A stretch of DNA of 64,000 bases, taken from the NCBI GenBank assembly GCA_013399695.1, contig VXAU01001245.1, positions 88,526 to 152,525 on the forward strand. Reading direction: 5' to 3'. This DNA comes from Formicarius rufipectus. Its lineage: Eukaryota > Chordata > Aves > Passeriformes > Formicariidae. Of the stretch, positions 35,901 through 47,900 are shown in pieces. A program made the position numbers and the translations under genes. The first letter of the stretch is position 1; each line of letters begins with the position of its first letter. A model generated the notes under the pieces. The model saw nothing but the letters and a program-made list of their open reading frames with translations. It had not been told where the DNA came from and made no database searches.

Positions 35901-38900
35901 AAATAATATATATTTATACTGATACTGTTTAACCTAATGCTGTAACACTTAAAGGAGATTTATTAAATTATATTCCTGTCTGTGTTTTAATTTGAAGACA
36001 CTGGTTTACCTTTCTGATATGCAGCACACAGTTACTAGGCCTGTCGGGGAGGGCTGGGTAGCTATGTTGTGATTGAGTGAAAAATTGTTCAAGATCATTC
36101 TAGGCAGCTGAATGGAAACTGTCTCCCCTTTCTATAGCTAAGCTGGAAAAATTGAGAAGATATAAGAATATGATGGATGTAGGTTTGACATGAGCAAAGC
36201 ACAAAGGAATGTGATCATAGGTTGCTTATAATTTAATTCCTTAAAGAAAGATTTGCAAACCAGTAAGATACCAACCTTCGTTATTAGGGATACTGTGACT
36301 TTCTATATCAAAGCATAATGTGTTAATTCTCTTTTCACTGGCATATTTTGGAATTGAAGACTGTTTTATAATTAGGTTTAGCCCCTTATGTCCTACTTCA
36401 AAGTGGTACCAACTAGAACACTGCATGAAGTCTGATAAGGAATGTGGAATTCATTGCACTGATTCAATTTATCATCCTCTCTCTTCCTATCTGACACTAA
36501 CACTTCAGAGAAAAACCTGCTGCCATCTGTGTGTCTCAAGGCTGCCAACCAGGTAGAGCCTTCTTTCAGTTTCTTCCCTGTTTCTGAAGTAGGGAATGGC
36601 AGTGTGTTGTCAAATGAACAATGTTGCTTATGGAGATGAGGAAATATAGTTGTTGCTATCTTGAATCACAACTTGAGAGGAAAAAATCCAGTTATGTCTC
36701 TAGATGTGTATCTCCATTACACAGAAATCAATTAATCTATTTTGGTTTGAAGAGAAGAATTTTTTATACCACGTACCCATGTGCATATGTGTGAAGGACA
36801 ATCTTAAAAAAGGTAGCAAAAGATAAATTTGCTAAATTGATTATTATATTCTTGATCCTTGTGGTTCAGTGGGATAATGCAATTTGCAAGAATATGTATT
36901 TGAAATTCCTTTGTAGAATTTTCCTCTCTCTGTACTAGGCAGTTCATCTCTGAGATGAGCTGAGATAAACAGAGAATGGGAAAAGTTAAACCTAGCAATG
37001 ATTCCGTTCCAAATTATTTCCCTCTGTATGGCACTGTGTTGTAGTGGGGATTTGTTTACTCAGGAGGTATTTTGTGCTACCCTCATCACAAGCTCAGCTG
37101 AGTTTTGCAAACTAATGAAATTTATAGAATAGAAATAAGAGATAAATTGTGGATTATCTTTAAAAATATAATTTATATTTTCAAATAATACATAATGAGA
37201 AAAATTACTAATTCCAGTTTAAAAAAATATAGAACTGAAGTTTGCTTTGGTCAATACAAGGCATAATGGAAGACATCATTTACTGATTCATGTAGAGGGG
37301 GAAAACACTGAGGGAACCATATTCTCCAGTGACTGAAGATATTTTCATTATCCAAAAGCTTTCTAAAAGTATTTCAAATATACTGTGTTCTCACAGTAAA
37401 AGTGCATATTTAGCAGGTCTCTAGAGTAAATGGCAGCAACTGTTTTGGCAACAAGGGAAGGTGGTGGCAGTAATAGAAGTGTTTCCTCTTCTTTGGAAGG
37501 GACATGTGACTCATCATAGCAGCAGAGCTTTTGGTTCCCTGCATTCTTGCCTTACTCCAGAAACAGATAAGAACTGAAGCCACAAGTATTACTACTTCAT
37601 CAAGTAGACAATTGCCAAGGGAAGTCAGCTGATGAAAGACACCTCCAAAGATCACGGATTGAATTGTATCTCTGAAAGCTGGGTTGGCTTTCCAGTGTGT
37701 CATTCTACAGTACCTAAAGCATCACTAGTAGTACAGAAAGAGTGCCTGAATAACCTGTATTTCTGTCCTGCCAAGAGAATATAAAATCTGAAGGGCAAAA
37801 CGTGTAGTTGACAGAATTGACAAGAGGTAGTTCTGATGACGGAATGACAGAACCAAGAATCAGAGTAGATACTTTGGTCGTAGAAGTATCTGCAAATGTT
37901 ACAAGTCCTTTCTCTTCTCAGTTTTGAATTATGTGAAGTACACTTATTCCCTTTTGCCTGAGGAAGCTGCTCAAGAAGTAAAATGTTTAATACTTGTCCT
38001 CCAACTCTAATGTGTTCATGTGTGTGGTAAGATTAGTTGCCTTTTCCCCACCACTCATTTTCTATATGAAATAACTCTTTCACAATGGTACACGGATGTG
38101 GGTTTATGACTTTCTAAAGTATCAAACAATGGGTGGAAGATACTTGATACTATGCTCTAAGAGCAGAGGCTAGAATCAAGAGTCACTAACCAGTTTTAGA
38201 AAGGTATGTTGGTGTGCGGAGTGCACTACTCCCCTTTAGCTGAGTCACAGTCATGGAATGGTTTGGGTTGGAAGGGACCCTAAAGATCATCTAGTTCCAA
38301 GCCCCCTGCCAAGGGCAGGAACACCTTCCACTAGACCAGGTTGCTTAGAGCTCCATCCAGCCTGGCCTTGAACTATTCCATGGATGGGGCATCCACAGCT
38401 TCTCTGGGCAACCTTGAGATTATTTTGTTTTAGCTGTTTTACTCTTGCTGGACTGCAGCCATCCTCTTGAGCAGAAACAGCAGCTGATATTGATACGTTT
38501 GCTCCAATTTGTTATTCATTTCTTGTTTGCTGTTGGCACCATTGCATACCCATTCTGCCAACATTAATTTATAAAACTTTAAGCAGAGCACAGTCAGTAT
38601 CTTTAATTCCAAAATATTAGGACTTATGTTTAAATACGCTTTTTGTTCCAAAATACACATTCTAAGAATTTATTGATATATTGGAGGAAGTTTGGGATGA
38701 CTGTGTAGAAGTATGGGGAAAGAAAAATAAAAACAGTTATCAAGAATGTTATATAGAGTGGTAATGAGGAGAACCAGAAGAGCTCTGGCTGAACATTAAT
38801 GAGATCTGAGTAGGCAAGATTTCAGAATATATATGACAAAATCTCAAGGGAAGTTATGGAAACTTTGATAATACATTCCTTTAAAATAACTCTAGAAAAG

Positions 38901-41900
38901 AGACTGGAAGTTGTGTAATAGAGAATAAGCCTCAGGCAAACTAGACACTCTTTACAGAGTGAGGCATTAAACATGAATTTTCCAAATTCACAGAAGTGTG
39001 CCTTGTTGTAATTTCTAGGTTTTGTAACAGTAGAGGTATATTATTGCAATGGTTTTATCTTCACTGTCCTTGTATAATGGAAAAAACCTGATGAGTACAT
39101 GCCTTCCAAGATTTATATTTCATTCCTTGAGGACAATATGGTATTCCTAAGAACACACTGAAAACCTGAAGTTCTTCCTCTCCCTCTCAGCGTGGTAGAA
39201 AGAAGATTAATGAGGATGGAAATTGATGGAAAGGTGTCTCTGAAAATAATCAAATGAAGAATCTAGAACTTGAGAAAGTTAACTGAGGAGAGTGTGACTG
39301 AAGGCTACAAAATCATGAGTAACATGGAGAAGATGAGTGATTAATCATTTTTTTTTCAGATACAAAACTGTATTGATATTAAATGAAACTGTGAGGAGGC
39401 TGATTCAAATTGAAACAAATACGTACATGCACTTCACCTAAATTTCTTACAGAAGTATGTTTGCGTTCTCAAACTAGACCTGGATTAAAACACAGACTTT
39501 ATCAAGTCATGCAAGAAAAGAAAGCTCTGAAGAGCTATGGAACACACAGAAAATTCCTTATCCTCTGAATGTCTCTAGGATACAGATAATTTCAAGCTGG
39601 CAAAATAAAGTAGGAAAATAAAATGATGTGCTAGCTCTGCTCTGAGCTTTGTCCTAGTCATCTGTAATCTAGTAGAATGCAGTAGAGGGATTCTGAGGTA
39701 GTTGGATCTTTGGGTTGCCTCAGTCTGGCCCCTATTTTGTTTTGTATGATCTACTTAATTTTGTTGTTGTCAGGTTCTTACCGATGATTTGTATTGTTAT
39801 TGCAACTTTATCAGTCATGTTTTCTATCTGAAGAGTGACTTCATATGCTCCTGAGTGATGAAGCTCTGCCTTTCTGATGAAAAGGATTGTGTCCGTGTTG
39901 CTGTTCCGAATTCCCACGTCTTTGGAGTCTAGAGTTTGACCATCTTTCAGCCAAGTGATTTTTGGTCTTGGTTTACCCTGAAGAGAAAAAAAAAAAAAGG
40001 TGATTTTAAAAAATTTTTTTTTTTGAGAGGGGCTGCAATGGATTTACATTTTTCTGTTGGTGATCTATAAATCTAGAAAGCCTAATGTAATATGCAGAGT
40101 TGAGACAGCAAGCTCCCTAAATACTTTAAAATTTCTATTTTCTTGCAGTCAAATATTTGCTCCCATCTGTGTGATTTAGTGGCACCATTCTCTGAGGATG
40201 CCATTTAGTTAAAGACTGAAATTATATTGAGAATAAATCCAGAAACAAAGTACTTGTGCTGACCTAGTACTCTTTCCCACACATCAATGAAGCCAACAGG
40301 TGATGTGGCTTGTTCTGAATTGTTATTAGCAGAACTTTCTTATAGTTCTGAGGAGTTTATTAACACTGCCCCTTTGTCCTCCCTTTCTTAAAACATTTAA
40401 TTCTCTGTCCCTAGATATTTTTAAGATCTTCTGAAAAATTATCATCTTGAAGTCTTGGGATGTGAAACATACTGTGTAATTCTTTCTGCATTGCAAAATT
40501 GTTTTGGTGATTTACAACCTAAGCAGTCAGTGTTGCTACACCTGTGGAAGATGGCATTGTGGAGTCAGTGAGGTAGCAGTAGGTTACACCAATGTCACTC
40601 AGCCATTTCCAAGAAAAATGGTAGAAAACATTTAGTTCTTCAAAAGCTGTTGGAGTCCCCAATATGGCTCCAAACTAAGAATTCCAAGAAAACAGAAAAT
40701 GGCTATATCATATTTATTAAGTGCATTAATAGTCAATCTACAAAAGAAACATAGTGGGGTTTTTCCAGTTTCTACCAGATTACCATGGTGAAACAGTGCA
40801 ACACAGGCCTGGAGCAGTTAAATGGGGGGGGAGGGAAAGTGAGACCTGACAGCAATCAGCTCTGCTTAGGCTGCCCTAGATCTGAAGTCTAAGGCACTGA
40901 AATTAGGATGCTGCCTCCAGTAAACAGCAGAGAAAGCAGCTACTAGAAGCTTCCTCAGTCCACTGGGTGTCTGGAACATACTCTAAAAGACAATATCTCT
41001 TTCCTTAGCCTACAGAGGGAGATTAAGATACCTAGATTAGTGCCTAGAGGCAGGTAGGATAATAATAATGAACCTTTGTGCGTTGTTGCCCCTTTTATTT
41101 CAGGTTTCTCTGGTGTTCAGAAAGTTTGTGGGGTATTACTTTTTCAGAAGTACTAAAAAAACCCCTTCATATTCTATAATCAGGCCAAGATGTGTTCAAA
41201 ATTATACTTAAAGGCCTTCTAAAACACTGAGAAATCGCTGTTCATTCATTATAGTCTTTCCACTGGCATCAAACTCATCATATACATTGTAATTTATTTC
41301 ACATTGGTACTGGTAATAAACCTTGAATGAACAATGATTTTGGATCTTTCATTTTCCCTCTCTGGTAAATTTTCTCAACTTTCTGTCAAGGAGCATAGTC
41401 AGAAGCGCCTCAGGCCTGTAGCTCTGAAATGATAGATACAGAATAGTTTTGTCCAATTCTACCAATACCTTTACCCTGGCCTCACTTCATAGAACCCTTT
41501 CAAAAACCTCTTAGAGGAAGAGATGGCTTCCCTTCTTCAGCTGGAAGACATAAGGGAAATTCTTGAATAAGTAAAAGGACTTGGGTTGTTCTGTGTTTTG
41601 TTTTCCATATCCATGTCTTATTATTGGTGAACTTGACAAGAAATCGACTCTATTTTGCTTCCCACATGTGTATATTTTAAAATGATGTGAGGATTCTGCT
41701 TGAAAAAATTGGCTAGGGGAAAGCTTTCAAAAATAATTGGCTTAAAATGGTATAATTATATGGGCATTTTGTTTAAGTTTCTAATTTTTCAAGACAAATA
41801 CTTGGCAGGTTTTCAGACGAGATTGTTACTGCTGGTGTTCTAGTCTGGTTGGTCAGGTATGTTCAGTCACAACACCTCCTTTTTAGATCTGCTGAGTGCC

Positions 41901-44900
41901 AGTGAAAGATTGCAAGTGTTCAAAGTGTTAGTTTTCATATACTCTTATATTTATAGACTGTGAAAAGCACAAACAGATAGAAAGCATGTTCCTAATACAT
42001 ATGTCAGAGGATTGGATTTCTGCAATGTATAATAGGTAATCTGAGAGAGAACAGTGAGTGACAGGGTGGCTAAATAGCACACCAGAGAAGCTTTAGGGAG
42101 TTCACAGCCAGGGAAGAATGAATTTAAATGCCCTTAGATGTTTATATTCACACATATATGATGGGTAAGAAGGCTTCTCCATAATACTGGGAATTTTATC
42201 CACTAGTTGCACATAATATCCCTTCAATCATGTGTCCATGTAGTTAATTTTGAAGGAAGTGTGTGTCAATTCCCTGTCCCACCTTGCCTAATGCTCTCAA
42301 CAGAAAAAGGGTTAGTAACGTTGTACTGTCTCTTCTGTAGGTTTTTATCTAATGATTTGGATATATTTGCAAGTAGCATTAAGCCCAGGGTACCTTGACA
42401 ATGCATTTCATAGAATTTCACAGTAGTGACCACAGAGGTCACTGGTAAAGGTTTCACAGAAACTGTAAATAGTAGAAGACACTGACTTCCACTTTTGTTA
42501 GATAATAGATAATAGTATCTACTTAAAGTTTTTTTTCTGCAATAGAAACGGTCTGTAACTTAAATTTTTTTAAAATGTAAAGGGTGAGGTTCTTTTTGAT
42601 TTGCATCTTTTTGAAAGTCCATCAGTTGTACATATTCTAAATAGCTACAACCACAATTCTTAGTACTGTGAATGTTGCAATTCACTGCTATGACAAACTG
42701 AATTCTCTCAAAAAGTGCCTCTTGAATTAAAGTCCTCTGGGTTTGGTCTCAGAGTAAAATCTAGTGTTCATTGATAGGTCTTAGCATTTTTTGTTAGCCA
42801 TATGTTTTAGGAGGAGAGAAGTGTTTCTACCAGCAGATGGTTTGTCAGTCAGCTGCTCAAATAACTTTTGAATCAGTTGGTTCAATTTGGCCACATTTGA
42901 CAGAGCACTAGAAAACTATTGGCTTAGTATAGTTCTGTGAAAAACTGATGACAGCATGAAATACTGAAACCTCAGTTATTGTCCCCACTGAGGAAAATTC
43001 AGGGAAGACTTTGTCCTTTATCCATTGTTTGGCAACTGTTGAATGATCAGGCGGGGTTAATGAAGCTTGGGATTAGTTGCTCCATGTACTTTCCCTGTCC
43101 AGGGACCCGAGGACATATCAGTTAGGACTACCCAGGGGAGTCAGGCAAACACCTGGAGAATCTCTAGTAATATTACAGCGAGGCTGCTCCATGCAGGTGA
43201 GGTGGCTTTGTATGTTGGGAAGGTGGTGATATGGGGGTGTCATGTTTTAACCCCAGCCAGGAGCTGAGCACCCCACTTGCTGCTGAAGTCTGTGGGAAGC
43301 AGAAAAGGCCCTAACTCTGTGTATGCACTGCTCTCAGCAGTAACTAAAACACTCCTAAATTATCAGTACTCCTTCTAGCACAAATTCAAAATGCAGCCCT
43401 GCACCAGCTACAATGAGGAAAATTAACTCTACCCAGGTTAGAAGCAGCGCAAGGAGATGTAAGACACAAAACTTTATCAGTTCTTCTGCTTATGTGACAG
43501 CTTGTCAAATTTCTGCAATTTTCCTCGACTTGGACATCAAAGCAGCAAAAATATCTGTTTATTTAATTGAGGTTTTTTTAAGAATTACATTGTACAGAAA
43601 TAGCTGATGTACAAATCTTGAATTTAGCATTTGGCTTAACCCCAGTGAAAGGTCCATTTTAGCAATTTTGGAGATTAGAAATGTGAAAGTAAAAAAAGTA
43701 AACTTGTGATTACACTCAAATAATGCAAGCATGCAATTCTAGACAGTTACTCCATATATGGGTTTGCAATTGTGTACTGATTAGATAATCTTTGAAAAAG
43801 CAACTTTTCATGTAACCCAGTGACCACAGGGCAACAAGACATGTACATTAGAGTTTATGTAGATTTTTCTCTAATATTTTTTTTCACTGTTGGTACTACT
43901 TAAATAAAAGCATTTAAGTGATGTGTGCATATGTCTCTCTTGCTGAAAAAAAAAAAGTTTTGCATAATTCCAGTGTATTTCATGTAAGAATTTCAAAGCT
44001 CTTCACAAAACTATTATATTTTCATAAAGGTCAACCCTGGACAGTAGAGAAATTTTAGTGTCTTGAAATTTTACATGAGGACTTGATTAAATGACATATT
44101 ACTGAGGATATCTCTGTCAGAGCCAGAATCTGTAACATACAATTTCTTTTCCTATGTCTCACATAGAAAACCCTTTCTTTATTCACACTAATTCTTGCAC
44201 TGTATTGATTATTATGGTCTTGCATCTGAAAAAATGCATGTGGTTTTATGGATAGTCAGATAGTTGCCAAGGCAGAGTAACTGGCTAGGTCAGTCTTTGA
44301 ATATATTTTAGCAATTTCGTGCATGCCATAGTGACATGTGTAGTTACATACAAGCATCCTTGAGACACCTCATTTTACTGTTTCTTTACACCTTCAGCTC
44401 ATGTAAGGTAATGCACAAGCTGTTCTTTGTATGCACACAAACAGATCATATGGAGGGCCACCTGTGATCTTCTGTTTATGTGCAAAGACTAATTGTTGTA
44501 GTCAGAAATTAACATACACACGTTTGGCAAAGATGTTGACCAGTAACATCATGTATCTTGGTTCCAGAAAAGTAGTTAGCAGAATTCATACACTTCTGTC
44601 TACTTCTCTCTAAGACACATCCTGTGATCCATAAGCAGGAATGGGCTTGCACTTACGTACAATGCTTACTTTTTCTTCTTCCACAAAAGGAGGGATTAAG
44701 GAAAAAACACTGACTGAAAAAAAAAAAAGTGACTGAAAAAAAGAGCGATTCCCTCTCCCTCCTCAAATATTTGAGAGGGTTTCCTGAAACATCAACTGTA
44801 CTTATATAAAACTGCTTAGTCAGTGAAGCAATGGAAACTTGTATGAGGAAAGCTATTTTAGGGTAAAAAGTATTGATAAATAACCATAACAAAATAGAAG

Positions 44901-47900
44901 CTGATACATACCTGAAAAGGAATCACAATATTGATGGTCTCACCCACTTTCTTCACCAGAGTCTGTCTGAGATGGCGTGGCAGCCAGAATTTGGGACGCT
45001 CTGCAGTTAAGCATTAATACACTAAATACAAAGCTTTTAATAGTTTGCAACATTATTTATAGCACTAATAAGGCAAAACACCAAAGAGAAGAGACTTGGC
45101 TAATTGTAAGCATAAGAAAATTGTAGAAACACTGTTTATACTTCTAGGGAGTAGCTCATCTGAGCAGTTTCAAATGTATTTGTCCGGATAAAAATTTAGT
45201 ATCAAGTCTCTGTTGCATATTTACAGCTGAATATGTTTCAGTGGCAACTGGATTTGTGAAACTGCATCACATCTGAAATGCCAAATTTAGGTGACTTCCG
45301 TTGGATGTGAGCCTTCGATGTGAGCCTTCTCTGGGGACTTTGTTTCTTTGGAGAACTTTTTCAGTTAATTAGAAAAGATAGGACAAAGGATGTATGGGAG
45401 TAAAAGAGTGATTATGGATTAAGACTTATTTATTGCTGTGTTGATACTGCAGCTCCTTTTTGCCATTTGGAGATATTTATGGACATACTCAGAAAGCAGA
45501 GAAACTGATGGATTTCCTTTATCTTTTTACAGTCATTCAATTACAGTTCTTTAAGATGGTGGAGTTTCATTGTACCAGCTTACTTTTTTCCCCTATCAAA
45601 AAAGGTACTTTACTGCATGTTTTTGTCATGTAGTATCTGCTTTCCTCTACCTCACTGGAAAGCTTTCATTGTTCTTTATGTATTACTTATTTTTTTTTCC
45701 TGTCTTTTACAGCAATAATTTCTTTACATACAGGTGGAGTGTCTGTCTTCATGACCATTTGGTATTGAGATGCATTACAATTTTATTTAATTTACACTGG
45801 CTCATTTTACTGTAGTGAGACTCTGGCAGACACTTTGTTAGAGCCAAGGTTGAGGAATCCACTATTAACGGCTCTTGATGTCTTTTGGACTCCAGTCAAA
45901 TGAATTATAATCTCCTGCTGATGGGTGATACACAGGGTGTTAATTAATAATCTAGGACAATGAAGTAAATAGATCTCTTGCTGAATCCAACTCAGTCATC
46001 TTGCAGTAATATAACAGCTTTTCAAGCAGAGAGCTAAATACTAAAAAAATGTTTCCTAAATGCTGACAGTGCCATTACAAGAGGTGAAATGTGCATAATT
46101 TGAAAGTAAGAAGTAGGACTTTATTTTAAAAGCTGTGCTTTAAAGAGATAGGATCTGTTCATTACAGTGGTGTTCTAAGAGACAGAAGATATCGGGCACC
46201 TAGTCAAAATGAAAGAGCTGTTTGGGTGTTATTCTTAGGGCAAGGCAGAATTTTGACCAGAGGAAATAAATGAAGAAGGTTTATTCAGTATCCATACTCA
46301 CGCAGGATCTCTTGAACAGTAACGGGCTCTTTTATTATTGCAGCTCCACTCTCACCAGCCAGGTTTATAGCCTTGATACGGAAATAAAGTCTGTCCCCCG
46401 TGACCAGGTCTTTAATCAGCGCAGATGTGCGCTCAGTTAGGCCAGGGAGTGCAGGAATCCATTCTGTAGCTGCAAGTACAGTATTTGCATATTGTAACAA
46501 TAGATTATTATTCCAAACTGATGCCTTGTTAGCAGTTGAAAGGAAATTTGTGTTAGGGTAAAATGAATTTATGTTGAAACGCTGCGCTTTAAAGGGAATG
46601 AAATAATTTGGGAAAGGAACTCTGGATCAAGTAGATGTGTTTACACATGGACCTAAGGAATTTCTACACTTCGTTATTCAGAGTAGCTAAGGATAAGGGA
46701 AACCTCTTTCAGTAGTTCGTTTGGCATTCTGTTTTATAGAGTCTAGAGCAGTGGGACTTCTTGACATTTATTTTCATTACGAGCGAGGGTGGGAGAATTT
46801 TAGAAATAATTTTAACAAGAAAATGAAGGCTTAATTTAAATTTTTTCTTGGAATAAATGTATCTCCTGTGGCTGTCCAAACAGATTGGTAAGAGCCACAA
46901 ATGCTGCTAACAAAAATAGAGAACGTCCCTGTAGGAATTTAGTATTTACTTCTCATTTGACACCATAGAACAGAATTCTTAGTACTTCCTTAGTTATTCT
47001 AATGCACAGAAGTATGACTGGAAAAATAATTCTTCTATGACAATGACATAGAGATTCTGGCAATTCCACAATGATGTCTCATTAAAGACTATAAATTTTT
47101 TCAGGATAAGTTACACCCTGTAAACCCCCTATCTAAGATTATATGACTACCATGCCTAATGTCAGGGAAGATTTTATTATTAAAGTGATTATAAATCTGT
47201 CGTTTGACTTTCCTGACATAAATGTTATGTTGTAGCATCACAGCATGTTGAGTATTGTAGATATGGTGCTATTACATTCTTTATCATCAGCACAAGTAAT
47301 AAGTGAGACAAGGTAATGGTTGCTCTAAAGTTTGACTGATGTTATCACAGTCACATTAGTATATTGGTATTAAGGAATATGCAATTTGTTAATGATGCAA
47401 AAGTATAGTAGTGGCTATAGAACAGCAAGATATTTGTGTATTGGTTATCTATATTAAAGTTTATGATGATTCTGAAGATGACATAATGGTTTATGTGACC
47501 TTTGTGGTTTTACAGTCACATCCTAGTAAGTATGGTGATGGCTGACAAGGATGTTAGACCTAGATTAGAGTTCAAATTTAATCATATGGGATATGGTTAG
47601 GTTATTGATATATTACAGTGAAGTTATTGAACATGTAGTATTTTTTAAATGTTCAGTTGCTGTTGCCTAGTACTCATGCTTACTTACACCCATCTTTGCA
47701 GTATTCCACAATATAACCATCTAACCCTCCAGCTCCAATCCGCTCAGGGGGCCTCCACTTCAAGGCAACAGTGCTGTCAGAAACATCTTCCACTGTAAAG
47801 TGGGTTGGTTCACTTGGAGGAGCTGTAAGGAAAGATGCAGAAGTAGATTCTGAGAAATTGCAATAGAACGATGAGAATTCAAAGGCTATATGAGGACTGA

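Larger units (their letters stand above)
45001..47687 (-). other. MYBPC3 introns flanking the second C7 exon
   Basis: 45001-46301 holds a 13-bp tandem duplication. 46470-47687 is AT-rich and unrecognised. Confidence 0.75.

Noticed and set aside
42404..42450. CR1 3' end (catagaatttcacag)
   Set aside because: Only the first few bases resemble CR1; the following sequence does not.
47100..47660. Degenerate minisatellite in a MYBPC3 intron
   Set aside because: Recurrent ATGGTGAT/TTATTG-like words give an impression of repetition, but I could not define a unit.
47688..47691. Donor gtgtaa at 47689 for the first C7 exon
   Set aside because: It breaks the frame into the next exon; the overlapping gtaagt site two bases further gives the conserved CKDGST junction.
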